The notes under the pieces were generated by a model, which was given only the letters and a program-made list of their open reading frames with translations, had not been told where the DNA came from and ran no database searches. A program made the translations under genes and the position numbers. A stretch of DNA of 64,000 nucleotides, from NCBI GenBank assembly GCA_963668115.1, contig OY764147.1, positions 1,054,001 through 1,118,000 on the forward strand, read 5' to 3'. Below are positions 8,789-16,373 of the stretch, piece after piece (positions within the stretch are counted from its first letter, which is position 1; each line of letters starts with the position of its first letter). This stretch comes from Plut-88900 sp963668115. Its GTDB lineage: Bacteria; Chloroflexota; Dehalococcoidia; Plut-88900.

Positions 8789-9445
8789 CTAGCTCGGCCA
8801 GGCACCGTCGCCAATCAAGGGCACGAAGCGGCATAGGGCCAGGTTCTTGATCTTCGGCTTGCGTTTCCGTCTCTCGACCAGCTTGAGCTCCTGCTCCTCC
8901 CTCCCCCCGACCGGAAGCACCATCTTCCCGCCAACGACCAGCTGGCCTACTAGGGCGTCGGGAACCCACGGCGCCGCCGCGGAAACTACGATGGCATCGT
9001 AAGGGGCAAGGTCGGGATAGCCCAACACATCCTTCACTGTTTCGACGCGGACGTTCTTGAAATTGAGGACTTCCAGGCGTTCTCGGGCGTCTCGGGCCAG
9101 ATCTGGGACTCGCTCCACGGTTACTACCCTGGCCGCCAACTGTGCCAGCAGCGCCGCCTGGTACCCGCTCCCCGTGCCCACCTCGAGGACGGTCTCGTGG
9201 CCCTTGAGGGCCAGGGCCTGGAGCATCAGGGCCACGATGTAGGGCTGGGATACAGTCTGGTTGAATCCTATGGGCAGGGGGTGGTCGCCATACACCATCT
9301 CCCGAGGCGCGAGCGGCACAAACAATTCCCGAGGCGTCCGCGCAAAGGCGTCCAGGACCCGACGGTCCCTTATCCTGGACGCGAGCTCGGACATCATCTT
9401 CTGATGAGCCGTCTCCAGTGCACCCTGCTGTCCGTTCCCAACCAC
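8789..9445 (-). CDS. pcm: Protein-L-isoaspartate O-methyltransferase
   Basis: The 218-residue enzyme methylates isoaspartyl residues in damaged proteins using SAM. The family-specific N-terminal segment VLDAFARTPRELFVPL and the YGDHPLPIGFNQTVSQPYIVALM block precede the SAM-binding motif I, VLEVGTGSGYQAALLA. Downstream, DAIVVSAAAPWVPDALVGQL and GGKMVLPVG are also typical. It starts with GTG. It is divergent from larB with about 110 bases between them. Housekeeping repair enzyme; no anomaly. Confidence 0.94.
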   Translation of the reverse strand: MVGNGQQGALETAHQKMMSELASRIRDRRVLDAFARTPRELFVPLAPREMVYGDHPLPIGFNQTVSQPYIVALMLQALALKGHETVLEVGTGSGYQAALLAQLAARVVTVERVPDLARDARERLEVLNFKNVRVETVKDVLGYPDLAPYDAIVVSAAAPWVPDALVGQLVVGGKMVLPVGGREEQELKLVERRKRKPKIKNLALCRFVPLIGDGAWPS

Positions 9446-9514
9446 GATTACCAGTCCCTCCGTTAGCGCCGGTTCATGTCAGAGTGTAGCAACCCGAGGC
9501 CCTCCACGCACCGG

Positions 9515-9523
9515 TGATATAAT
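9515..9523 (+). promoter_or_regulatory. Extended -10 promoter element for larB
   Basis: TGATATAAT is an extended -10 element (TG, one base, then a consensus TATAAT at 9518-9523). No good -35 is visible, as expected for extended -10 promoters. Transcription would start near 9530, leaving about 25 bases before the AGGAG box at 9543-9547. Confidence 0.6.
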
Positions 9524-9554
9524 CTCCCGACCCTTCCCCAGCAGGAGCGAAGAT

Positions 9555-10307
9555 ATCGAGCCGGAGAAAATAAGGGCCATCCTGGAGCAGGTCAAAAGCG
9601 GCACCCTGAGCGTCGACGAAGCTTACGACGGGCTCCGCCTGTTGCCCTACCAGGACTTGGGATTCGCCAAGATAGACCACCACCGAGCCCTGCGGAAAGG
9701 CGTCCCGGAGGTGGTCTTTGGCGAGGGCAAGACCATTGATCAGATCGCTTCTATCGCCAAGGAACTCGCCGACCAGGCAGGCCGTTTCATGGTCACCCGC
9801 ACCACTCCCGAGGCCTTCGAAGCCGTCTCAGAACAGATCTCCGACGCCAACTACAACGAGTCCGCAAGAATAATCTGGCTCGACCGTCGAGAGGGCCTCG
9901 TCCTTAAGCAGGGCGTTGTTGTCCTAGCCGCCGGCACCGCCGATCTCTCCGTTGCCGAGGAAGCGGCGGTCACATGCCGGATAATGGGCCACGACCCCCT
10001 GACCCTTTACGACGTGGGTGTCGCCGGAATCCACCGCCTCCTTTCCCACGTCGAGACCCTTCAAAAGGCCAAAGTAATCGTAGCCGTCGCCGGAATGGAG
10101 GGCGCGCTGCCCAGCGTGGTCGGGGGCCTGGTGCAAGCGCCGGTCATCGCAGTCCCGACCAGCGTTGGCTACGGTGTCGGAATCGACGGTCTGGGCGCCC
10201 TGATGACCATGCTCAACAGCTGCTCACAAGGCATAGCCGTTGTGAACATCGACAACGGATTTGGCGCAGGCTACCTGGCCGCCATAATCAACCAGCCCCG
10301 AGACTGA
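9555..10307 (+). CDS. larB: Pyridinium-3,5-biscarboxylic acid mononucleotide synthase, LarB (apparent ATC start)
   Basis: LarB carboxylates nicotinate adenine dinucleotide on the way to the nickel-pincer cofactor of lactate racemase. The core GFAKIDHHRALRKGVPEVVFGEGKT and the C-terminal TMLNSCSQGIAVVNIDNGFGAG, including the catalytic cysteine, are complete. Homology to the usual LarB N-terminus extends upstream of the first standard start (TTG 9642). The in-frame codons from 9555 read ATC GAG CCG GAG AAA, preceded by AGGAG at a 7-base spacing. No ATG, GTG or TTG lies in frame between the promoter and 9642. I therefore place the start at ATC 9555, giving 250 residues, the normal LarB length. 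larC and larE are not in the window. Confidence 0.85.
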   Translation: MEPEKIRAILEQVKSGTLSVDEAYDGLRLLPYQDLGFAKIDHHRALRKGVPEVVFGEGKTIDQIASIAKELADQAGRFMVTRTTPEAFEAVSEQISDANYNESARIIWLDRREGLVLKQGVVVLAAGTADLSVAEEAAVTCRIMGHDPLTLYDVGVAGIHRLLSHVETLQKAKVIVAVAGMEGALPSVVGGLVQAPVIAVPTSVGYGVGIDGLGALMTMLNSCSQGIAVVNIDNGFGAGYLAAIINQPRD

Positions 10308-10351
10308 TTGAAGGGCCGCCGGGGGCTCGGCGTTCGAGGTCGGGCGTGAAG

Positions 10352-10579
10352 CTAACCTGCCTTGCGAACTTCCAGCACCTCGCCCGGGGCAAGGGCCACA
10401 CGACGCACGTTGACTCCAAACTTGAGAAGCCAGTACCAAAGGGTGCCCTTGTTGACTTCCATGTCCTCAGCCATCGCGGGGAGCCCCATCTGGTTGTACA
10501 TCTCCGGCAGCAGTTCCTCCAGCGGCCGGTTGTAACGCTCCTCCACGCGGCGCATCAGTTTGCTCTTTCTGATAGCCAA
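10352..10579 (-). CDS. Small helix-turn-helix-like protein
   Basis: The 75-residue protein reads as helical, with KLMRRVEERYNRPLEELLPEMYNQ followed by MGLPAMAEDMEVNKGTLWYWLLKFGV. The second part looks like a helix-turn-helix of the type that replaces recognition of small loops by TLWYWL-like helices. A DNA-binding role is inferred from this pattern only. It starts with TTG at 10579 preceded by GGGAGG, and a good sigma70 promoter lies directly upstream. It converges on larB, about 45 bases from its end. No partner gene is evident. Confidence 0.6.
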   Translation of the reverse strand: MAIRKSKLMRRVEERYNRPLEELLPEMYNQMGLPAMAEDMEVNKGTLWYWLLKFGVNVRRVALAPGEVLEVRKAG

Positions 10580-10609
10580 AATAACCTCCCACCTCCTGAG
10601 GTTGGCCTC

Positions 10610-10638
10610 ACTCTAGCACCACTTTAGAACCTGGTCAA
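10610..10638 (-). promoter_or_regulatory. Sigma70 promoter for the small HTH gene
   Basis: On the minus strand TTGACC (10638-10633) is followed by exactly 17 bases and TAGAGT (10615-10610). The predicted transcript starts near 10602 and reaches the GGAGG box and TTG start after a leader of about 23 bases. Confidence 0.6.
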
Positions 10639-10817
10639 GATTTGCTCACAATAAGTCTAGACTAATTGCAGTACGGTGCACAAAAACCATTCAAAACTTT
10701 GCGAAAAGGTACGGAAAGCCGTCTTGTTCATGGGCCGCGGAGCATGGCAAAATAGGCGGTAAAGGGCGGGTCAGTGCCCGAGCGTATATACCGGTCCCGC
10801 CCAATGAATCCCGAATA

Positions 10818-11324
10818 TTGACTAACAAACGTTTACCCCACGCGATCCAGGCCACCCGACAAAACCACGCTCTGGAGCACGCTACAATCGCCATACTGCT
10901 CCGGCGCAGCAACATTCACACGAGGATTGCGGGTCGGGCATCGCCGGGAGGGTTCCACGTCTACGGCAATTTCCCCACCCCCCTCGTAGAAGAAGCAGCC
11001 CACGAGGCCCTCCGCCGGCTGAAGAATGGAGAAAGAGAACTGGCCCTGTCGCCCTTCTGCGGCACCAACATCGCCGTGGCGGGCATATTGGCCGGCTTGG
11101 CGTCCATCCTGGTCATGGGGTCCGGCAACAGGTTCCTGAACCTGCCCAAGGTAATCCTTTCAACCATCATAGCCGTCCTGGCCGCGCAGCCGATAGGCAA
11201 GATCGTCCAGAGACGCCTGACGACCTATGCAGACCTGGGCGAAATGGTGATAACCGGCGTGTCAAAGTCGGGTGTCGGGCCCTGGCCTTCCCACAGGATT
11301 GACACCGCATTTCCGTTAGAATAG
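10818..11324 (+). CDS. DUF6391-like membrane protein
   Basis: The 168-residue protein carries RQNHALEHATIAILLRR near its N-terminus. This histidine-rich HALEHAT signature belongs to a small membrane family seen in Chloroflexota and cyanobacteria. A soluble segment follows with GRASPGGFHVYGNFPT and ALRRLKNGERELALSPFCGTN. Two hydrophobic helices follow (about 92-112 and 117-135). The function is unknown. The start is a TTG at 10818; an upstream ATG at 10804 is in another frame. It ends 47 bases before tRNA-Arg. Confidence 0.7.
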   Translation: MTNKRLPHAIQATRQNHALEHATIAILLRRSNIHTRIAGRASPGGFHVYGNFPTPLVEEAAHEALRRLKNGERELALSPFCGTNIAVAGILAGLASILVMGSGNRFLNLPKVILSTIIAVLAAQPIGKIVQRRLTTYADLGEMVITGVSKSGVGPWPSHRIDTAFPLE

Positions 11325-11371
11325 GTTGTGTCAACCGGCCGGCTACGGCCATCGGCCAGAGCCGGAAACAT

Positions 11372-11447
11372 GTCCCTGTAGCTCAGTGGATAGAGCGACT
11401 GCCTTCTAAGCAGTGGGTCGTGGGTTCGAATCCCTCCAGGGACGCCA
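11372..11447 (+). tRNA. tRNA-Arg (anticodon UCU)
   Basis: The cloverleaf is complete. The acceptor arm GTCCCTG pairs with CAGGGAC (11437-11443). The D arm is in TAGCTCAGTGGATAGAGC. The anticodon stem CTGCC encloses the loop TTCTAAG, reading UCU. The T arm is GTGGGTTCGAATCC. A 3' CCA is encoded at 11445-11447. No mobile element is inserted beside it. Confidence 0.97.
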
Positions 11448-11511
11448 TTCCCCTCCATATCGGCCATGCACAAGCTAATAGAGTCCGTAGCCACACACCT
11501 AGGAGGTCCCG

Positions 11512-11835
11512 ATGATCTACGAACTGAGAACGTACTACGCAGCCCCGGGCAAGATGGACGCCCTGAACAAGAGGTTCCGGGACCACACCTGCGACATCTT
11601 CGAGCGGCACGGCATGACGGTTGTCGGGTTCTGGACGCCCGAGGGCAAGGAGCAGGACCTGCTGATCTATATCCTCGGGTTCGAGGACGCCGACCACATG
11701 AAGAAGTGCTGGGAGTCCTTCGGCGCGGACGAGGAGTGGAAGAAGGTACGAGCCGACAGCGAGGTGGACGGAGAACTGGTATCCAGCCTGGAAAGCACGG
11801 TGCTGATACCCACCGACTACTCCGCAATCAAATAA
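11512..11835 (+). CDS. NIPSNAP family protein
   Basis: The 107-residue protein starts IYELRTYYAAPGKMDALNKRF, the NIPSNAP signature, and continues with a ferredoxin-like alpha/beta dimeric barrel pattern (GFWTPEGKEQDLLIYILGFED). The family's bacterial function is not settled; members often sit among catabolic genes. The ribosome-binding site AGGAGG lies seven bases before the ATG. A strong bidirectional terminator follows. It is transcribed convergently with the first solute-binding protein. Confidence 0.88.
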   Translation: MIYELRTYYAAPGKMDALNKRFRDHTCDIFERHGMTVVGFWTPEGKEQDLLIYILGFEDADHMKKCWESFGADEEWKKVRADSEVDGELVSSLESTVLIPTDYSAIK

Positions 11836-11860
11836 ACTCCCGGCAAACACGACAAAAAGC

Positions 11861-11893
11861 AGAGAGGGGAGCGGCTGAGCCGCTCCCCTCTCT
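11861..11893. terminator. Bidirectional rho-independent terminator
   Basis: AGAGAGGGGAGCGGC (11861-11875) pairs perfectly with GCCGCTCCCCTCTCT (11879-11893) across a 3-base TGA loop. It lies between the convergent NIPSNAP gene and solute-binding protein gene, with CAAAAAG on one side and TTTCATCT on the other. Confidence 0.8.
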
Positions 11894-11943
11894 TTCATCT
11901 CGTCCGGCGTGACGCCGTTCGAGTCTACTCTGTCTGGCTTGTA

Positions 11944-13308
11944 CTACTCGGTCACGTCCGCGAGGAACGCCTCCATCCTCTCAGCCAGGGCGTCGAGGTT
12001 GGTGCCCAGCCATACCTCGTCCACGACGACAGCCTTTTCAAGGGCTGAGGGGGAGGTGGGGAGGTTGTCTATGGTGAGCTGGTCAACGATGTCCGTGTTC
12101 ACCAGCGGCAGGGCCTGAAGGTTCAGGGGGCCGTAGGTGATGTACTTGATCATGTCCACGTTGATGTGCGGCTCAGCGGTCCAGGAGATGAACAGCTCTG
12201 CCAGGGTCTTGTTGGGGTAACCCTTCGGAATGTAGAACACGTCGGTCTGGTTCAGGTGTCCGCACTCGAAGCAGTAGTGGAGGTTGTCGCCCCCTTCTTC
12301 CTGCTGGGCGTTCCAGATTCGTCCGTTCCAGGCCGTGCACATGTCCGCCTGGTCGGTTACCAGGGCCTGCGGGCAGTCCGTGCCGCCGGTCCACCAGAAC
12401 TGGATGTGAGGCTTAATGGCCTCGAGCTGCTCGAAGGACTGGTCGACCTGCTCGTCGGTAAGTTTCGCTATTGCGGTCCTGCCTTCGACAGTGTCCAGGA
12501 TTTCAGGTGTGCGGTTGAAGTGGGCGAAGAAGATGTTCTCGTTCACCCTGCGACCCATCCACCTGGTGCCCGGGAATTTGTCGACGTCCCAGAAGGCGGT
12601 CCAGTCCTCGGGGGCATTGCCGCCCCAGAGCTCGTCAACCTTGCTCTTCTGGTAAGCAAGACCAGTGGACCACAGCACTCCGCCGCCGCCGCTCCAGGGA
12701 GTGATAGCGACATCGGGGAAGTAGGGGAGGTAGCGGTTGTGGATCGCCGGGGTCAGCTCTTCCAGGTCGCCCGTCGGGCCGAGCTGGTATACGGCCCGGG
12801 TGCCCGAGTCAACCACGCCCCAGGTCACGTTCCCGGTCTCGACCATGGAACGGATCTTGGCGTACTCGACGGGGCTGTCTTCGACCAGCTGGATGCCGAA
12901 CTTCTCCTGGAAGGGCAGGAAGTAAGCCTGCCTCTGGGCTGCCTGGTAGGCGCCGCCCCAGGAGACTACGTCCAGGCTCTGGCCGCGGTAATTCTCGAGC
13001 TCCGCTTCGATTTCCTCGAAGGTGGCGGGGTTTTCCGCCGTCCACTCGGACATCGGGCGGGGGCCCGAGGGCTCAGGCTCGGGAGCCTTGGTAGCCTCGA
13101 CTACCTGGCCGGGCACCGCCGTAGGGGTGGGTTCGTCCATCGCCGGAGCTTCAGTGGGCTCCACCGCGGGCGCTTCAGTGGGCTCGGGTGTGGCAGTGGC
13201 GGATTCGCCGCAAGCTGCAACCACGAGCATGAGGGCCAGTACCAGCCCCAGCGCGCCCAAGATGGCCCGATTCCGGCTCATCTTGATTCTCTTCTTTCCA
13301 ATTTGCAT
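11944..13308 (-). CDS. ABC transporter solute-binding lipoprotein (spermidine/putrescine PotD-like)
   Basis: The 454-residue protein begins with a lipoprotein signal peptide, hydrophobic core then LMLVVAACGES, where the Cys would be lipidated. A Pro/Thr/Glu-rich linker follows (about 38-85). The rest resembles bacterial solute-binding proteins of the polyamine type, with QSLDVVSWGGAYQAAQRQAYF near the start of the mature domain. Conserved cysteines occur in GGTDCPQALV, ADMCTAWNGRIWNAQQ and HYCFECGHLNQT. ATG 13308 follows AGGAG. A paralogue lies immediately upstream (13572-14882). No permease or ATPase gene is adjacent to either, so they may serve a transporter encoded elsewhere. The ligand is unknown. 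Confidence 0.85.
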   Translation of the reverse strand: MQIGKKRIKMSRNRAILGALGLVLALMLVVAACGESATATPEPTEAPAVEPTEAPAMDEPTPTAVPGQVVEATKAPEPEPSGPRPMSEWTAENPATFEEIEAELENYRGQSLDVVSWGGAYQAAQRQAYFLPFQEKFGIQLVEDSPVEYAKIRSMVETGNVTWGVVDSGTRAVYQLGPTGDLEELTPAIHNRYLPYFPDVAITPWSGGGGVLWSTGLAYQKSKVDELWGGNAPEDWTAFWDVDKFPGTRWMGRRVNENIFFAHFNRTPEILDTVEGRTAIAKLTDEQVDQSFEQLEAIKPHIQFWWTGGTDCPQALVTDQADMCTAWNGRIWNAQQEEGGDNLHYCFECGHLNQTDVFYIPKGYPNKTLAELFISWTAEPHINVDMIKYITYGPLNLQALPLVNTDIVDQLTIDNLPTSPSALEKAVVVDEVWLGTNLDALAERMEAFLADVTE

Positions 13309-13505
13309 AAGTTCTCCTATCTAAAGTCCTTACGAGTCTCGAACCTGTGGAAGCGTTCATACTCGTGTGCCGGGGGGCCGTTTTTTACATAGGCGTTCTC
13401 CTCAAGGGTAGGTAGGTTTGTCCTCTTGCTGTGAAAATACTGCGTATTATAGCTTTCTGTCCTTGCAAATACCTGATTCCGTTTGCCGTTTTTAACGGAC
13501 GTGGA

Positions 13506-13529
13506 CGGAGGAGGCACGTGCCTCCTCCG
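13506..13529. terminator. 24-bp perfect palindrome, possible terminator
   Basis: CGGAGGAGGCAC (13506-13517) is immediately followed by its reverse complement. It lies between the two paralogous solute-binding protein genes. A T run (GTTTTTCTCTTT) follows only in the plus direction, whereas both genes are on the minus strand. The terminator reading is therefore uncertain; a processing or attenuation hairpin is equally possible. Confidence 0.4.
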
Positions 13530-13571
13530 CCGCTATCCGAGTTTTTCTCTTTCCTTTGACCTGAGGTTCGA

Positions 13572-14882
13572 TTACTGCTGCTGAAGGGCCTGGAATCTCT
13601 CAATCAGCATCTGGCCGGCATCCAGGTTGGTTCCCAACCAGTATTCATCCATGATGATGACCTTTTCCAGGGCGATGGGAGAAGTCGGAAGGTCATTGAG
13701 GATTGCGGGGTCGATCACTTCGGCAGCCAGCTTTACCGCCTCGGCATGGAGCGGTCCGTAGGTGATGTAGTTGGACACCTGGACCGCGTTCTCCGGGTAT
13801 CCCATCCAGGCCATGTAGAGCTCTGCCAGTTCCTGGTTGGGCGAGCCCTCGGGGATCGAGTACACGCCCGTCTGGTTGATGTGACCGCACTCGTAGCAGT
13901 AGTACAGCGGGGAATTATCATCTTCCTGCTGTGCGTTCCAGATCCGGCCGTTCCAGGCGGAGCAGATGGTGTAGTCTCCCGACAGCAGTCCCTGGGGGCA
14001 GTCGGTGCCGGTGTGCCACCAGTTGACCAGGTGGTCCTTGATTTCTTCGAGCTTAGCGAAGGACTGGTCTACCTGGGCATCGTCCAGGCTGGCTATGCTG
14101 GCCCTGCCTTCCGCCGTGTCGAATACGTCGGGGTTAAGGGCCATCTGGGCAAAGATCACGTTCTCGTTGGGCCGGTTGCCTAATGACCTGTGCCCGTCTA
14201 TGCCGTCAACATCCCAGAAGTCCGCCCAGTTCTTGGGAGCGCCCTCGTGGCCGGGGTATTCATCCAGGGTGTATGCCATTCCGGTGGACCAGAGTACGCC
14301 CGCTCCTCCACTCCAGGGAGTCTGAGTGATTTCCGGGTTTCCGGAAAGGTAACCGTTATGGATCGCCGGGTCGAGCTCTGCAAGGAAGCCGGGTTCACCG
14401 AGTGTGTAGACCCACCTGGTGCCAAAGTCGACGACGTCCCAGGTGACGTTGCCGGTCTCGACCATGGCTTTGATCTTCGCTAGCTCGACGGGACTGTCTT
14501 CGACGACCTGTATGCCGAATTTTTCGGCAAAGGGGATCATGTGTCCCTGCCGGATGGCGGCCTGCCAGGCGCCGCCCCAGCTCGCCTGTGTGAAGCTCTG
14601 GTTACGGTATTTGGCCAGCTCAGCTTCGATTTCTTCCAGGGTAGCGGGGTTTTCAGCGGTCCACTCAGACTTGGGTCTAACGTCGCTCACCATCGCATCG
14701 GCATCGGCATCGTCGCCGGTGTCCATGGTGGTGTCGGGCTCTTCCGGCTCGGGTTCCGGGGTGGCAGTGGCTGCCTCGCCACAAGCCGCCAGGACCAGCA
14801 AGAGGGCCATCAGGCCGGCTACGGCAACCAACGCCCACTTGCTTTTCATTTTGCGCCTGGGAACTGAGAATGTACGTTTCAT
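13572..14882 (-). CDS. ABC transporter solute-binding lipoprotein (PotD-like), paralogue
   Basis: The mature protein closely parallels its neighbour at 11944-13308. Shared blocks are RPKSEWTAENPATLEEIEAE, WSGGAGVLWSTGMAY, GTDCPQGLLSGDYTICSAWNGRIWNAQQ and YYCYECGHINQTGVY. I use ATG 14882 (436 residues), because AGGAGG lies just upstream and it gives a clean lipoprotein signal ending LVLAACGEA; an earlier in-frame start would add an unlikely leader. Together the pair look like a tandem duplication, kept as solute receptors without an adjacent permease. The binding specificity is unknown. Confidence 0.85.
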   Translation of the reverse strand: MKRTFSVPRRKMKSKWALVAVAGLMALLLVLAACGEAATATPEPEPEEPDTTMDTGDDADADAMVSDVRPKSEWTAENPATLEEIEAELAKYRNQSFTQASWGGAWQAAIRQGHMIPFAEKFGIQVVEDSPVELAKIKAMVETGNVTWDVVDFGTRWVYTLGEPGFLAELDPAIHNGYLSGNPEITQTPWSGGAGVLWSTGMAYTLDEYPGHEGAPKNWADFWDVDGIDGHRSLGNRPNENVIFAQMALNPDVFDTAEGRASIASLDDAQVDQSFAKLEEIKDHLVNWWHTGTDCPQGLLSGDYTICSAWNGRIWNAQQEDDNSPLYYCYECGHINQTGVYSIPEGSPNQELAELYMAWMGYPENAVQVSNYITYGPLHAEAVKLAAEVIDPAILNDLPTSPIALEKVIIMDEYWLGTNLDAGQMLIERFQALQQQ

Positions 14883-15110
14883 AGCCCCTCCTAATCTGCT
14901 TGTCCAATCATCGGCTAGCGTGATGATTTCCGTCTGGACGGGCATCGGGCGAACTCTTACAGAAGCCTTGCCCTGAAGCTAGTTGGGAAGCCTCCTTCCC
15001 CAGTTTAGATTAACGGATTCTATAGACGCCTAGCTATCTTGTCAAATTGCGCGTACTTGAACGGGCCGTCGCCAAGGTGAGGAGTCATCGGGCCCCGACA
15101 GGCGCAGTGG

Positions 15111-15116
15111 TATACT
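15111..15116 (+). promoter_or_regulatory. Extended -10 element for the M24 protein gene
   Basis: TGGTATACT (15108-15116) is an extended -10 element with TATACT at 15111-15116, about 30 bases before the TTG start at 15147. No clear -35 is seen. Confidence 0.45.
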
Positions 15117-15146
15117 CACCCCCAACCCAGCCCCGAGAGGTGTAAC

Positions 15147-16301
15147 TTGCAGCACAACCCAAACCTTCCCTTCACCGCCGAAGAGTACCGTGCCCGTGTC
15201 GAAAAGACCCTCGCTTCCATGGAACAGAAGGGCGTCGACGGCCTGATGATCCACTCCCCCGAGAACATCTACTACCTGACCGGTTATCACAGTGTCGGGT
15301 ATTTCACCTACACGGCCCTCATCCTGACCCCCAGAGGCGCAACCATAGTCATCCGGGACCTGATATCCAGCATGGTCAAACACACTTCGTGGGTGGACGA
15401 CGTGCAGGGCTGGACCGACATCCAGAACCCCATCGAGACCACAAAGAAAGCCCTGGACTCGGCGGGGCTGATAGGGAAGAACGTGGGATATGACGAGCAG
15501 GCCTGGTTCTACAACATAGGCCACCACAAGGCCCTCGTTGAGGCTTCGAGCACAACGAACTTCGTGGAGACGGCGGGCCTTGTGGAAGCCGTGCGTCGGG
15601 TGAAGTCTCCGAAGGAGATCGAGTACATCCGTGAGGCGGCCCAGACCTGCAAAGCCGCCATGCAGGGCTGCATCGACGCCATCGAAGAGGGGGCCACCGA
15701 AAACGACGCCGCAGCCGCCGCCTACTACGAGTCCATCAAGGCCGGAAGCGAGTACCTCGGCCACGCCATGCTCGTTGCCACCGGCGCCCGAGGGGGCCTC
15801 GGCTTCACAACCTGGGAACGCAACCCCATCAACCGCGGCGACCTTCTCTACTTAGAGATGGGCGGAAGCTACAGGCGCTACAACGCCTGCCTGTCGAGGG
15901 GCGTAGTTGTCGGTGAACCTTCAGACCAGGCCAAACGCCTCGCCGACGCCTCACGCGGCGCCCTCGAACGGGCCATCGAGGCCATGCAGCCCGGCGCATC
16001 CTCGGCCTCAGTGGACAGGGCTGCCCGGGGATACATGGAGAGCCTCGGCCTCTCCGAACACTTCCAGCACCGCTGCGGCTACCTCATAGGCGTCGGCTTC
16101 CCACCCGACTGGGGTGAAGGCCGCATCATGAGCCTCATTGAAAACGACGAAACTCCCCTGGAACCCGGCCTCGTCTTCCACCTCGTCCCCGACGTGAAGA
16201 TAGACGGCGAGATCGGCGTAATCTACTCCGATACCGTCCTGGTCACCGACTCGGGCCCTGAGGTCCTCTCTGACTTCCCCCGAGACCTGGTCATTAAGTA
16301 G
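15147..16301 (+). CDS. M24-family pita-bread hydrolase lacking metal ligands, ectoine hydrolase (DoeA/EutD)-like
   Basis: The 384-residue protein has the creatinase-type N-terminal domain and the M24 pita-bread domain (about 145-375). The usual five metal ligands of aminopeptidase P and prolidase are not conserved. The Asp pair region reads YLEMGGSYRRYNACLSR, the GHG region reads RCGYLIGVGFPPDWGE, and the EPG region reads LEPGLVFHLVPDVK. That last pair of motifs matches ectoine hydrolase and related metal-independent members rather than peptidases. Ectoine or a similar amide is thus a candidate substrate. The TTG start follows GAGAGGTG. The gene faces a convergent ureohydrolase. Confidence 0.75.
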   Translation: MQHNPNLPFTAEEYRARVEKTLASMEQKGVDGLMIHSPENIYYLTGYHSVGYFTYTALILTPRGATIVIRDLISSMVKHTSWVDDVQGWTDIQNPIETTKKALDSAGLIGKNVGYDEQAWFYNIGHHKALVEASSTTNFVETAGLVEAVRRVKSPKEIEYIREAAQTCKAAMQGCIDAIEEGATENDAAAAAYYESIKAGSEYLGHAMLVATGARGGLGFTTWERNPINRGDLLYLEMGGSYRRYNACLSRGVVVGEPSDQAKRLADASRGALERAIEAMQPGASSASVDRAARGYMESLGLSEHFQHRCGYLIGVGFPPDWGEGRIMSLIENDETPLEPGLVFHLVPDVKIDGEIGVIYSDTVLVTDSGPEVLSDFPRDLVIK

Positions 16302-16321
16302 CGCGGACTCTCGATAATGAC

Positions 16322-16348
16322 GTAGGGGCGGTTAAACACCGCCGCTAC
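16322..16348. terminator. Hairpin between convergent genes
   Basis: GTAGGGGCGGT (16322-16332) pairs with ACCGCCGCTAC (16338-16348) with one mismatch and a 5-base loop. It separates the convergent M24 and ureohydrolase genes. The T-rich tail is poor, so it may be a repeat-derived hairpin that acts as a terminator. Confidence 0.5.
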
Positions 16349-16373
16349 TTGGCTAATCAGTCTTTAGTTGAGA

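Noticed and set aside
12166..13392. Long plus-strand frame opposite the first solute-binding protein
   Set aside because: It is antisense to a gene with a clear signal peptide and family motifs and shows no recognisable domain.
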